A stretch of 64,000 bases of DNA from JAMHWF01 sp048500255 (GTDB lineage: Bacteria; Pseudomonadota; Gammaproteobacteria; Burkholderiales; Burkholderiaceae_C): contig JASNYH010000001.1 in NCBI GenBank assembly GCA_048500255.1, positions 124,001-188,000 of the forward strand, written 5' to 3'. The notes under the pieces are model-generated. The model saw nothing but the letters and a program-made list of their open reading frames with translations, was not told where the DNA came from and did no database searches. Positions 1-10,001 of this stretch are shown here, piece by piece (the first letter of the stretch is position 1; every line of letters starts with the position of its first letter). The position numbers and the translations under genes are program-made.

Positions 1-3000
1 GCACGAGCGCAGCCTCAACATCGACTTCCTGCTCGGCCATCTGCGCCAGATCTTGCCTCGGCGGCCCGACCTCAAGCTGATCGTGACGTCGGCGACGATC
101 GACGCAGAACGCTTCGCGCGCCACTTCGAGGGCGCGCGGGGGCCCGCGCCGGTGCTGCAAGTGTCGGGGCGGCTCTATCCGGTCGAGGTGCTGTGGCGCC
201 CGTTCGAGGAGCGCCGCGACTACGGCCTGCCGGAGGCGATCGCCGACGCTGCCGACGAACTGTGGCGCCGCGGGCCGGGCGACATGCTCGTCTTCCTGCC
301 CGGCGAGCGCGAGATCCGCGAGGCCGGCGACCGCCTGCGCGCCCATTTCGCGCGCGCCGACGCCGGCCACGGGCCGGTCGAGATCCTGCCGCTGTACGCG
401 CGGCTGTCGCAGGCGGAACAGGAGCGCGTGTTCAGGTCCGGCAACGGGCGCCGCATCGTGCTGGCGACCAACGTCGCCGAGACGTCGTTGACGGTGCCCG
501 GCATCCGCTACGTCGTCGACAGCGGGCTGGCGCGCGTCAAGCGCTACAGCTATCGCAGCAAGGTCGAGCAGTTGCAGGTCGAGCCGATCAGCCGCGCGGC
601 GGCGCAACAGCGCGCCGGGCGCTGCGGGCGCGTCGCCGACGGCGTCTGCATCCGCCTCTACGACGAGGCGTCGTGGGCCTCGCGTGCCGAATTCACCGAC
701 CCCGAAGTGCTGCGCTCGTCCCTCGCCGGCGTGATCCTGCGCATGAAGTCGCTCGGCCTCGGTGCCGTGGAGGACTTCCCGTTCATCGAGGCGCCGCCGC
801 GCCGCGCCTATGCCGACGGCTACGCGCTGCTCAGCGAATTGAACGCCGTTGACGAACGCAACGAGCTGACGCCGATCGGGCGCCAGCTCGCGCGCCTGCC
901 ACTCGATCCGCGCGTCGGCCGCATGATCCTCGAGGCGCGCGAGCGCCAGTCGCTCGACGAGGTGCTGATCATCGCGGCGGCCTTGAGCGGCCAGGACGTG
1001 CGCGACCGCCCGCTCGATGCCCAGCAGGCGGCCGACGAGAAGCAGCGCCCCTTCGACGACGAGCGCTCCGAGTTCATGGGGCTGCTCAAGCTATGGCGCT
1101 GGATCGAGTCCGGTCGCGGCGTGCACGGCCACGCCGGCGCCGCGAGCGACACGCACAAGCTGTCGAACCGCCAGCAGGAACAGCGGCTGCGCGACCACTA
1201 CATCAGCCCGCGCCGTGTGCGCGAATGGCGCGACATCCACAGCCAGCTGCACACCGTCGTCTCCGAGCAGGGCTGGCGGCTCAACGGCACGCCCGCAACC
1301 TACGAGCAGCTGCATCTCGCGCTGCTCGCGGGGCTGCTCGGCAACGTCGGCGTCAAGAGCGACGACGACGAGTGGTATCTCGGCGCGCGCGGCATCAAGT
1401 TCTGGCGCCACCCGGGCGCGCACCTGAGCCGCAAGCCGGGGCGCTGGATCGTCACCGCCGAACTCGTCGAAACGACGCGGCTGTACGGCCGCGGCATCGC
1501 GGCGATCGAGCCGCAGTGGCTGCCCGGCATCGCCGGCCACCTGCTGCAGCGCCAGTTGCTCGAGCCGCACTGGGAGAAGAAGGCGGCCCAGGTCGTCGCG
1601 CTCGAGCGCGCCACGCTGTACGGCCTGGTCGTCTACGCCAACAAACGCGTCGACTACGGCCGCATCGACCCGGCTGCCGCGCGCGACATCTTCATCCGCG
1701 AGGCGCTCGTCGAGGGCAATTGGGACACGCGCTTGCCCTTCCTCGCGCACAACCGCAAGCTCGTGCGGCAGATCGAGGAGCTCGAGCACAAGGCACGGCG
1801 TCAGGACGTGCTCGTCGACGAGGCGCTGATCCACGCCTGGTACGACCGCCTGCTTCCGCCCGACGTGTGCAGCGGCACGACGCTCGAGCGCTGGTACCGC
1901 GACGAAGTGCGGCGCCGCCCCGGCCTGCTCGAGCTCACGCGCGACGAGCTGATGCGACACGAGGCCGCCGGCGTCACGACGGCGGCGTTCCCGCGCACGG
2001 TGCGGCTCGGCGGCGTCGACTGCAGCGCAACCTATCTCCACGACCCCGGCCATCCGAGCGACGGCGTCACCGTCACGGTGCCGATCTACGCGCTCAACCA
2101 GGTGTCGGAGGAGCGCTGCGAATGGCTTGTGCCGGGCATGCTGAAGAACAAGATCGTCGCGCTGCTGCGCAGCCTGCACCAGAAGCCGCGCGCGCGGCTG
2201 CTGCCGCTGGCCGAGTTCGCCGAGCGCTTCGTCGCGGCGACACCGTTCGGCGCCGGCGGCCTGCTGCAGGCGCTGCTGCGGTCGGTGCGCGAGCACACCC
2301 AGCTCGACGTGAAGATCGCCGACTTCAAGTGCGAGCAGCTGCAGCCGCACCACTTCATGAATCTGCGCGTCGTCGACGAGCACGGCCGCCAGCTCGGTGC
2401 AGGCCGCCACATCGCCGCGCTGAAGGCCGAGTGGGGCGCCCAGGCTCGCTCGGCGTTCCAGGCGCTGGCGGTGCTGCGGCAGGGCACGCCGGCGCCCGCC
2501 ACCGCACCAAGACCGGTCACGGCGCCCGCCGCGGGATCGACCGAGGCGGCAACGGCGCCGCCCGCCGCCCGCCACACGACGTGGGACTTCGGCGAGTTGC
2601 CCGAGCTGATGGAAGTGCGTCGCGGCACGCAGATGCTGATCGGCTTTCCGGCGCTGATCGATGCCGGCACGCACGTCGAGATCGAGGTCTTCGACGAGCC
2701 GTCGGTCGCCGCCGCGAAGCATCGCGCCGGGCTGCGCCGCCTGTTCGCGCTGCAGTTGCGCGAGCCGATCCGCCACCTGGAGAAGAACCTACCAGAGCTC
2801 CAGAAGATGGCGATCGCCTACCTGCCGCTGGGCACGGCCGATGAGTTGCGCGACCAGCTCGTCGAGGCCGCGCTCGACCGCGCGCTGCTGACCGACCCGC
2901 TGCCCACCGACGCCGCCGCCTTCGAGCAGCGCGTGGCGCAGGGCCGCAGCCGCCTCGGGCTGATCGGCCAGGAGATCGCACGCCAGGCCGGTGCCGCGCT

Positions 3001-3412
3001 GGCCGAATACGCCGCCGCAACGCGCAAGCTCAGGGACGCACGCGCGCCGAAGGACGTCGCCGACGACATCCGTGGCCAGCTCGCGCGGCTCGTTCCGCCG
3101 AGCTTCGTCGCGACGACGCCGTCGGCCCAGTTGCCGCACCTGCCGCGCTACCTGAAGGGCGTCGCGATGCGCCTGGACAAGCTGCGCAGCGATCCGCAAC
3201 GCGATGCGCAGCGCATGGCCGAACTGCGCTCGCTCGAGCAGCGCTGGCTGCGCGCCGTCGCCGAGCGGCGCGGCGCGCCCGACGCGCGGCTCGACGAGTT
3301 CCGCTGGCTGCTCGAGGAACTGCGCGTGAGCCTTTTCGCGCAGGAGCTGCGCACGCCGCAGCCGGTGTCCGTCAAGCGGCTCGAGAAAGCGTGGCAGACC
3401 CTCGCGCGCTGA
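1..3412 (+). CDS. hrpA: ATP-dependent RNA helicase HrpA (5' end outside window)
   Basis: DEAH-box RNA helicase that unwinds RNA with ATP, linked in E. coli to mRNA processing and rescue of stalled ribosomes. The frame is already open at base 2; its first residues HERSLNIDFLLG are the end and flank of the DEAH box, so Walker A and roughly the first 150-200 residues lie upstream. SATID (motif III), TNVAETSLTVPG and QRAGRCGR (motifs V and VI) follow, then the helicase-associated HA2/OB region and the long C-terminal DUF3418-type region that separates HrpA from the shorter HrpB. About 1,135 residues are visible; the family is about 1,300. The stop is TGA at 3410-3412. It is followed closely by tRNA genes, so it probably ends its transcript here. 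Identification is firm; only the N-terminus is missing. Confidence 0.95.
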   Translation, partial: HERSLNIDFLLGHLRQILPRRPDLKLIVTSATIDAERFARHFEGARGPAPVLQVSGRLYPVEVLWRPFEERRDYGLPEAIADAADELWRRGPGDMLVFLPGEREIREAGDRLRAHFARADAGHGPVEILPLYARLSQAEQERVFRSGNGRRIVLATNVAETSLTVPGIRYVVDSGLARVKRYSYRSKVEQLQVEPISRAAAQQRAGRCGRVADGVCIRLYDEASWASRAEFTDPEVLRSSLAGVILRMKSLGLGAVEDFPFIEAPPRRAYADGYALLSELNAVDERNELTPIGRQLARLPLDPRVGRMILEARERQSLDEVLIIAAALSGQDVRDRPLDAQQAADEKQRPFDDERSEFMGLLKLWRWIESGRGVHGHAGAASDTHKLSNRQQEQRLRDHYISPRRVREWRDIHSQLHTVVSEQGWRLNGTPATYEQLHLALLAGLLGNVGVKSDDDEWYLGARGIKFWRHPGAHLSRKPGRWIVTAELVETTRLYGRGIAAIEPQWLPGIAGHLLQRQLLEPHWEKKAAQVVALERATLYGLVVYANKRVDYGRIDPAAARDIFIREALVEGNWDTRLPFLAHNRKLVRQIEELEHKARRQDVLVDEALIHAWYDRLLPPDVCSGTTLERWYRDEVRRRPGLLELTRDELMRHEAAGVTTAAFPRTVRLGGVDCSATYLHDPGHPSDGVTVTVPIYALNQVSEERCEWLVPGMLKNKIVALLRSLHQKPRARLLPLAEFAERFVAATPFGAGGLLQALLRSVREHTQLDVKIADFKCEQLQPHHFMNLRVVDEHGRQLGAGRHIAALKAEWGAQARSAFQALAVLRQGTPAPATAPRPVTAPAAGSTEAATAPPAARHTTWDFGELPELMEVRRGTQMLIGFPALIDAGTHVEIEVFDEPSVAAAKHRAGLRRLFALQLREPIRHLEKNLPELQKMAIAYLPLGTADELRDQLVEAALDRALLTDPLPTDAAAFEQRVAQGRSRLGLIGQEIARQAGAALAEYAAATRKLRDARAPKDVADDIRGQLARLVPPSFVATTPSAQLPHLPRYLKGVAMRLDKLRSDPQRDAQRMAELRSLEQRWLRAVAERRGAPDARLDEFRWLLEELRVSLFAQELRTPQPVSVKRLEKAWQTLAR

Positions 3413-3426
3413 AGCGACCCGCGCCC

Positions 3427-3432
3427 TACAAT
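3427..3432 (+). promoter_or_regulatory. Possible -10 box for the tRNA-Pro/tRNA-Arg unit
   Basis: TACAAT lies 10 bases before the first base of tRNA-Pro and matches the sigma70 -10 consensus at five of six positions. I see no convincing -35 box at the right distance; the upstream bases are the end of hrpA. Confidence 0.35.
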
Positions 3433-3442
3433 CGCCGCAGTT

Positions 3443-3519
3443 CGGGGTGTAGCGCAGCCTGGTAGCGCAACTGGTTTGGGACCAGTGGGTCGGATGTTCG
3501 AATCATCTCACCCCGACCA
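3443..3519 (+). tRNA. tRNA-Pro (anticodon TGG)
   Basis: A 77-base cloverleaf with encoded CCA. The acceptor arm CGGGGTG pairs with CACCCCG, the T loop is TTCGAAT, and the anticodon loop TTTGGGA gives TGG, which reads proline CCN codons. It is followed 19 bases later by tRNA-Arg on the same strand, so the two are probably co-transcribed. Confidence 0.97.
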
Positions 3520-3538
3520 TCGCTTCGTCGGTGTCCCT

Positions 3539-3615
3539 CTGCCCGTAGCTCAACTGGATAGAGCAGCTGCCTTCTAAGCAGCAGGTCGGGGGTTCGAGTC
3601 CCTCCGGGCAGGCCA
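3539..3615 (+). tRNA. tRNA-Arg (anticodon TCT)
   Basis: A 77-base cloverleaf with encoded CCA. The acceptor arm CTGCCCG pairs with CGGGCAG, the anticodon stem GCTGC/GCAGC encloses loop CTTCTAA with anticodon TCT (arginine AGA/AGG), and the T loop is TTCGAGT. AGA and AGG are expected to be rare in DNA this GC-rich, so this is the minor arginine isoacceptor. Confidence 0.97.
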
Positions 3616-3693
3616 GTCTCGCGCGACCGACGTCGCGCCGCATGCTTGCGCGGCGGCAAGCGAGGCGCCGCAATGCGCGGCGCTGCGACGGCA

Positions 3694-3924
3694 TCAATGA
3701 GTGACGGCGGGCGTCGTCGTCGTCATCTCGTACCAGCGCAGCATGGCTTCCCAGCGGCTGGTGACCGGGCCGAAGGCCGCGGCGAAATCGATCTCGGGCG
3801 CAGCATGCTGCTCCGACGGCGCGCTCGATTCGACGGTGAGGTCGAGATCGGCATCGTCGAAATCGGCTGCCAGCGTGCTCGGCTCGAAGTCGCTCGCGTC
3901 TGTGACGGTGGTGTGCAGGGGCAT
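3694..3924 (-). CDS. Small acidic hypothetical protein (76 aa)
   Basis: A possible short gene starting with ATG at 3924 (MPLHTTVTDASDFEP) and ending TGA at 3694. The product is acidic, rich in Asp and Glu in its first half, with a tryptophan/arginine segment (SRWEAMLRWYEM) near the C-terminus. It has no signal peptide, membrane segment or motif I recognise. The ribosome site is weak. Reading-frame composition looks more protein-like than the arginine/alanine-rich shadow frames around it. If it is not a gene, 3616-4142 is an unassigned stretch between tRNA-Arg and the hemerythrin gene. Confidence 0.45.
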   Translation of the reverse strand: MPLHTTVTDASDFEPSTLAADFDDADLDLTVESSAPSEQHAAPEIDFAAAFGPVTSRWEAMLRWYEMTTTTPAVTH

Positions 3925-4142
3925 CGTTCTCGACCTTGGGCGATGGATCGCTCGGTGGGCTCTCGACCGCATCGCCATCGGTCGACATGCCGTGCCGGTG
4001 AACGAAGCCGAGGAAAGAAGGCACCGTCGGCCGGCTCGACGCATCGTACGATCGGCCGTGCGCCGGCGGTGTGGCAAAGTTGTCCAGAACGTGCCCGCGT
4101 CGCGGCGGTTGTGGGCGCTGCGAAACAGAGCGCCCGCCGTCG

Positions 4143-4637
4143 TCAGGCCGTCGTCGTCTTCGCCGTCAGTTCCGTCTTGCGAACCGCGATCTCCTCGCCC
4201 AGTTGCACGACGTCGAGGCCGGCCTTCTTCAGCTTCGGGAACATCTCGCCTTCCTCTTCCTTGACGTGGTGGTCGACGTATTCGCCGAGCACCTTGACCT
4301 TGGCATCGTAGAGGTCGTCGCCCGGCTGCATGGCGCGGATCTGCGCGATCAGATCCTTGGCACTCGCGTGCTCGACGGTGGCTTCGTCGACGAGGTCGGC
4401 ATCGTCCTCCAGCACGCCGCGCGCTGCGGGGTAGAGCAGTTCCTCCTCGAGTTGCGTGTGCACCGTCAGCTTGGTGCACAGCTGTTCAGCCAGCGTCTGG
4501 CGCTCGGCGTCCGAGCCCTCGCTCTCGGCGAGCTTGTCGTACTGCTTGAACAGCTTGCGCACTTCGGCGTGGTCTGCCTTCAGCAGTTCGATGGCGTCGG
4601 CCAGCGTACCGGACGAACTCTTCTTCGGCGTGCTCAT
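4143..4637 (-). CDS. Hemerythrin HHE-domain protein
   Basis: Cytoplasmic four-helix-bundle protein of the HHE cation-binding family, expected to hold a non-haem di-iron site used for O2 or NO/redox sensing or iron buffering. The 164-residue product shows the spaced His/Glu ligands: KADHAEVRKLF near residue 22, TVHTQLEEELLYP in the first third, VEHASAKDL in the middle and YVDHHVKEEEGEMFP near residue 130. The start at 4637 (MSTPKKSSS) is preferred over an upstream in-frame ATG at 4703 because AGGAG lies about 10 bases before it. It appears to be a single-gene unit on the minus strand, 168 bases downstream of the convergently oriented end of nothing else; its physiological role is not shown by context. 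Confidence 0.88.
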   Translation of the reverse strand: MSTPKKSSSGTLADAIELLKADHAEVRKLFKQYDKLAESEGSDAERQTLAEQLCTKLTVHTQLEEELLYPAARGVLEDDADLVDEATVEHASAKDLIAQIRAMQPGDDLYDAKVKVLGEYVDHHVKEEEGEMFPKLKKAGLDVVQLGEEIAVRKTELTAKTTTA

Positions 4638-4805
4638 GGATGCTTGCTCCTGTGGGGTTGCGGGTGCCGCCAAGAATAGGCAAGCGTCGCCGCGCGTTGC
4701 CACGCCGACGAGAAAAGAGGAAACGTCCTACGGCGCCCGTCGGCCGACGCCTACAAGGCGTCGGCGCGGCATTGCGGCTGCCCGCGGCAAGCGCTCGACG
4801 ACGGA

Positions 4806-6113
4806 TCAGGCGGCGCGCTCCAGCGCGCTGGCGATCGTCTCGACGATCTCGTCGATCTGCTCGCGCTCGACGATCAGCGGCGGCGACAGCGCGATCGTGT
4901 CTCCCGTCGTGCGCACGAGCAGGCCATGCTCCCAGCAGTCGAGGAAGACGGAGAACGCCCGCTTGCCGGGCTCGCCGGCGATCGGCTCGAGTTCGACTGC
5001 GCCGACCAGGCCGATGTTGCGGATGTCGACGACGTGCGGCCGCCCGCGCAGCCCATGGACGGCGCGCGCGAAGTGGTCCTCGAGCTCGAGGCCGCGCGTC
5101 AGCAGCCCCTCGTCGGCATAGGTATCGAGCGTTGCGAGGCCGGCCGCACAGGCCAGCGGATGCGCCGAGTAGGTGTAGCCGTGAAAGAACTCGATCAGGT
5201 GCTCGGGGCCCTGCATGAATGCGTCGTGGATCTCCTGGCGCGCCAGCACGGCGCCCATCGGCACGCAGCCGTTGGTCAGCCCCTTGGCGACCGTCATCAG
5301 ATCGGGCGTGACGCCGAAGCGCTGCGCTGCGAACGGCGCGCCGACGCGACCGAACCCCGTGATGACCTCGTCGAAGATGAGCAGGATGCCGTGGCGGTCG
5401 CAGATCTCGCGCAGCCGCTCGAGATAGCCGCGCGGCGGCAGCAGCACGCCGGTCGAGCCGGCGACAGGCTCGACGATCGCGGCGGCGATCGTCGACGCGT
5501 CGTGCAGCGCGACCAGGCGCTCGAGGTCGTCGGCGAGTTCGGCGCCATGCCGCGGCTGGCCCACCGACCAGGCGTTGCGCGCCGGGTCGTGCGTGTGGCG
5601 CAGGTGGTCAACGCCCGCGAGCAAGGTGCCGAACATCTTGCGGTTACCGACGATGCCGCCGACCGAGATGCCCCCGAAGTTGACGCCGTGATAGGCGCGC
5701 TCGCGGCCGATGAGGCGGGTGCGCTGGCCTTCGCCGCGCGCGCGGTGGTAGGCCAGCGCGATCTTGAGCGCCGTGTCGACGGCCTCCGATCCCGAGTTGG
5801 TGTAGAAGACCTTGCCCATGCCGGCCGGCGCGATGCCGACGAGCCGCTCGGCGAGTTCGAACGCCTTGGGGTGGCCCATCTGGAACGACGGTGCGAAGTC
5901 GAGCTCGCCCGCCTGCTCGCGGATCGCCTCGACGATCTTCGGCCGCGCGTGGCCGGCGTTGACGCACCACAGGCCGGCCTGGCCGTCGAGGATGCGCCGT
6001 CCCTCGGGCGTCCAGAAGTGCATACCACTCGCGCGCGCCAGCATGCGCGGCGACTTCTTGAACTGCCGGTTCGCCGTGAAGGGCATCCAATAGGCGTCGA
6101 GTCTGGGACTCAT
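4806..6113 (-). CDS. Omega-amino acid--pyruvate aminotransferase (class III)
   Basis: PLP-dependent class III transaminase that moves the amino group of beta-alanine or other omega-amino acids to pyruvate. The product is 435 residues, usual for the family. N-terminal YWMPFTANRQFKKSPRML and the core elements FYTNSGSEAVDTALK, RERAYHGVNFGG, LIFDEVITGFGR and the PLP-lysine segment TVAKGLTNG match the beta-alanine:pyruvate subfamily (BauA/AptA) closely. The start at 6113 (MSPRLDAYW) is supported by GGAGA about 9 bases upstream; a longer ORF begins at 6179. It is divergent from aceA across a 294-base AT-richer gap. No beta-alanine or polyamine pathway gene is adjacent, so the in vivo amine is uncertain. 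Confidence 0.9.
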   Translation of the reverse strand: MSPRLDAYWMPFTANRQFKKSPRMLARASGMHFWTPEGRRILDGQAGLWCVNAGHARPKIVEAIREQAGELDFAPSFQMGHPKAFELAERLVGIAPAGMGKVFYTNSGSEAVDTALKIALAYHRARGEGQRTRLIGRERAYHGVNFGGISVGGIVGNRKMFGTLLAGVDHLRHTHDPARNAWSVGQPRHGAELADDLERLVALHDASTIAAAIVEPVAGSTGVLLPPRGYLERLREICDRHGILLIFDEVITGFGRVGAPFAAQRFGVTPDLMTVAKGLTNGCVPMGAVLARQEIHDAFMQGPEHLIEFFHGYTYSAHPLACAAGLATLDTYADEGLLTRGLELEDHFARAVHGLRGRPHVVDIRNIGLVGAVELEPIAGEPGKRAFSVFLDCWEHGLLVRTTGDTIALSPPLIVEREQIDEIVETIASALERAA

Positions 6114-6309
6114 CTGAACGATCTCCTCGCTATCGACGGCATTGTGGCGCTTGCGTCGGCACCAGCCGGTTCGGCCCACCGAATTCCGAATAGAGAAAAT
6201 CGAATTTCACAATACGGAGTGCATAGGCCATTGCACGACTGCCTTCATTCCTCGATCCGAAACTGTGATGCCGCATAGAGAAATGAAACCGCTAACAGCT
6301 TGATTCGTA

Positions 6310-6336
6310 TGGACAAAAAAATATCTCATCTATAAG
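6310..6336 (+). promoter_or_regulatory. Candidate aceA promoter in an AT-rich intergenic region
   Basis: The 294 bases between the transaminase and aceA (6114-6407) are clearly poorer in GC than their surroundings, most of all 6180-6350. TGGACA (6310-6315) and TATAAG (6331-6336), 15 bases apart, resemble -35 and -10 boxes facing aceA. A short inverted pair GGACAA (6311) / TTGTCC (6346) flanks the -10 box and could be a regulator site. I see no match to a named regulator's site. Confidence 0.4.
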
Positions 6337-6407
6337 ACATAGGTGTTGTCCATTGTGCGGCGCACCGTTACGCTGAGCCATCATTTCACCGCACTCGGAG
6401 GATCCTC

Positions 6408-7718
<1,311 letters not shown>

Positions 7719-7772
7719 CCGGGCGGCGACCGTCGATCGCCGGCTCGCCCCTCCGAAACGCCGGCAATCCTT

Positions 7773-7802
7773 GCCCGAAGGCCACAAGCCTTCGGGCTTT
7801 TT
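7773..7802 (+). terminator. Rho-independent terminator after aceA
   Basis: The 9-bp perfect stem GCCCGAAGG / CCTTCGGGC (7773-7781 and 7789-7797) with a 7-base loop is followed by a run of five T. It ends the aceA transcript; the gene facing it starts its stop codon 30 bases later. Confidence 0.9.
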
Positions 7803-7831
7803 GCTCTTCTGGCGGCCCGGCTCGGGCCGGC

Positions 7832-8980
7832 CTACATCGACGCCTCGAGCATCGCGCGATAGTCGTCGGCGCTCGCCAGCCGCGGGTTCGTCTTGTGGCA
7901 ATGGTCGGCGAGCGCGCCGGCGGTCACGCGGTCGAACAGCGCCGGCGTGACCCCGAGTTCGGCAAGGCCGCGCGGCAGGCCGAGCCGCGCGTTCATCGCG
8001 GCGATGACCTCGGCGATCGCGTCGCCGCGCGCGTCGCACGACGGCAGGCCCATGGCGTGCGCCATGCGCTGCAGGCGGCGCTCGCGCTGCACCGACTCGG
8101 CGCCCGCATTGAAGCGCACGACGGCGGGCAGGAAGAGGGCGTTCAGGGTCCCGTGGTGCAGCCGCGGGTCGGCGCCGCCGAGGCTGTGGCTGAGCGAATG
8201 CACGCAGCCCAGGCCCTTCTGGAACGCCATCGCGCCCTGCATGCTCGCGCTCATCATGTGCCAGCGCGCGTCGCGGTCGCTGCCTTCGCGCGTCGCGCGC
8301 TCGATGTGCGCCCAGCCACGCTCCAGGCCGTCGAGAGCGATGCCGTCGGCCGGCGGGTTGACGGCCGGCGCCATGAAGGTTTCCATGCAGTGCGCGATCG
8401 CGTCCATGCCCGTCGCGGCGGTCAGCTTGGGCGGCAGGCCGAGCGTCAGCTCGGGGTCGCAGATCGCCGCCTTGGGCAGCAGGTTCCAGCTGTGGAAGCC
8501 GAGCTTGCGGCCGTCGTCGACGATCACGATCGCGCCGCGCGCCACCTCGCTACCGGTGCCGGCCGTCGTCGGCACGGCGACGAGCGGCGCGACGCAGCTG
8601 CCGATCTTCGCGCTGCCGCCCTCGATCGTGGCGTAGGTTTTGAGCGGACCGGGGTGCGTGGCAGCGATGGCGACGCCCTTGGCGAGGTCGATGCTCGATC
8701 CGCCCCCGACGGCGACCAGGCCGTCGCAGCCGGCGTCGCAGTACAGCGCGGCGGCGGCGCGTACCGCCGCCTCCGTCGGGTTCGACGGTGTGGCGTCGAA
8801 CACGGCGCCGCAGCGCGCGCCCAGCACCGCCAGCGCGCGATCGAGCACGCCCGCGGCGCGCACGCCGGCATCGCTGACGACCAGCGGCCGCGCGATGCCC
8901 ACGCGCTCGCATTCCTGCGGCAGCAGGACGAGCGCGCCGTGGTCGAGTTGGATCTGCGTCAGGTAGTAGATCAGGGCCAT
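7832..8980 (-). CDS. Iron-containing alcohol dehydrogenase
   Basis: Group III NAD(P)-dependent alcohol dehydrogenase, 382 residues. The nucleotide-binding domain shows VGGGSSIDLAKG near residue 93 and VPTTAGTGSEV near 138. The metal-binding domain carries the usual Asp/His ligands in MDAIAHCMETF, CVHSLSHSLGG and LHHGTLNALFLP. The end LASADDYRAMLEASM is the common C-terminus of this group. The start ATG at 8980 has only a weak ribosome site. The substrate cannot be read from sequence; family members reduce aldehydes or oxidise short alcohols, 1,3-propanediol or maleylacetate. It is divergent from the esterase gene at 9066, with about 85 bases between them. Confidence 0.9.
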   Translation of the reverse strand: MALIYYLTQIQLDHGALVLLPQECERVGIARPLVVSDAGVRAAGVLDRALAVLGARCGAVFDATPSNPTEAAVRAAAALYCDAGCDGLVAVGGGSSIDLAKGVAIAATHPGPLKTYATIEGGSAKIGSCVAPLVAVPTTAGTGSEVARGAIVIVDDGRKLGFHSWNLLPKAAICDPELTLGLPPKLTAATGMDAIAHCMETFMAPAVNPPADGIALDGLERGWAHIERATREGSDRDARWHMMSASMQGAMAFQKGLGCVHSLSHSLGGADPRLHHGTLNALFLPAVVRFNAGAESVQRERRLQRMAHAMGLPSCDARGDAIAEVIAAMNARLGLPRGLAELGVTPALFDRVTAGALADHCHKTNPRLASADDYRAMLEASM

Positions 8981-9065
8981 GGTGTGCGCTTCTCGTCCCG
9001 AGAGGGCTCAGTATGCTCTGGCACACTGCGCGGCCGATATCGCGCACACGACAACGACACCGCCC

Positions 9066-10001
9066 GTGGGGACCCATCTCCTGACGCCGCAGATGAGCAG
9101 CGTGCTCGATCGCATCCGCCGCGCGCGGCGGCCGGCACTGCACACCCTCGACGCCGCGGCGGCGCGCCGCGCCTACGAGGCGGCCGCCGAGGTGCTCGAG
9201 CTGCCGCGCGCCGCGCTGGCACGCGTCGAGACCTTCGACATCCCTGCGGCCGACGGCACGCCATTGGCTGCGCGCCTGTACGCGCCTGCGCAGCAGCGGC
9301 TGCCCGCGGCGCTCTACCTGCACGGCGGCGGCTTCACGATCGGCAGCCTCGAGACGCACGACAGCCTGTGCCGGCAGCTCGCGCGGCGCAGCGGCGCCGC
9401 CATCGTCGCGCTCGACTACCGGCTGGCACCCGAGCATCGCTTCCCGACCGCCGTCGACGACTCCTGGGCCGCGATGCGGTGGCTGGCCGGGCAGGGTGCC
9501 GCGATCGGCGTCGACGCCGGGCGCCTGGCCGTCGCCGGGGACAGCGCCGGCGGCACGCTGGCCGCCGCGTGCGCGCTGCATGCGCGCGACATCGGCCTGC
9601 CGCTGGCGCTGCAGCTGCTGATCACGCCGGGCACGGCCGAGCGCCTGGACAGCGCGTCGCAGCACCTGTTCGCCAACGGCTTCCTGCTCGACCGCGCGGC
9701 GATCGAGTGGTTCTTCGATCACTACGTCGACGCATCGCAGCGCGGCGACTGGCGCTTCGCGCCGCTCAACGCCGAGGTCGACGCGGTGGCGCCGGCTTGT
9801 CTGGTGCTCGCCGAGTGTGATCCACTCGTCGACGAAGGCATCGCCTACGGCGACAAGCTGCGCGCGGCCGGCGTGCCGGTGCAGCTCGAGCTGTACCGCG
9901 GCGTCACGCACGACTTCATCAAGATGGGCCGCGCCATTCCCGAGGCGTCGCTGGCGCAGCAGGCCGCGGCCGACGCATTGCACAGGGCACTTTTCGCATG
10001 A
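9066..10001 (+). CDS. Alpha/beta hydrolase, HSL-type esterase
   Basis: Esterase of the hormone-sensitive-lipase family (bacterial family IV). The oxyanion-hole motif HGGGF is near residue 86 and the nucleophile Ser sits in GDSAGG near 160; the later Asp in ECDPLVDEG and His in GVTHDFIKMG complete the triad. Family members usually begin a few residues before an LxPQM motif, so I take the GTG at 9066, which reads V-G-T-H-L-L-T-P-Q-M; an ATG at 9093 would remove that motif, and an ATG at 8979 would add an unlikely tail. The stop overlaps the next start as ATGA (9998-10001), so it is translationally coupled to the thioesterase-acetyltransferase gene. Confidence 0.87.
   Translation: MGTHLLTPQMSSVLDRIRRARRPALHTLDAAAARRAYEAAAEVLELPRAALARVETFDIPAADGTPLAARLYAPAQQRLPAALYLHGGGFTIGSLETHDSLCRQLARRSGAAIVALDYRLAPEHRFPTAVDDSWAAMRWLAGQGAAIGVDAGRLAVAGDSAGGTLAAACALHARDIGLPLALQLLITPGTAERLDSASQHLFANGFLLDRAAIEWFFDHYVDASQRGDWRFAPLNAEVDAVAPACLVLAECDPLVDEGIAYGDKLRAAGVPVQLELYRGVTHDFIKMGRAIPEASLAQQAAADALHRALFA

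Noticed and set aside
1091..2776. Long open frame antisense to hrpA
   Set aside because: In GC-rich DNA the antisense frames of real genes stay open by codon bias. The product is low-complexity Arg/Ala/Val with no domain, and hrpA on the other strand is unmistakable.
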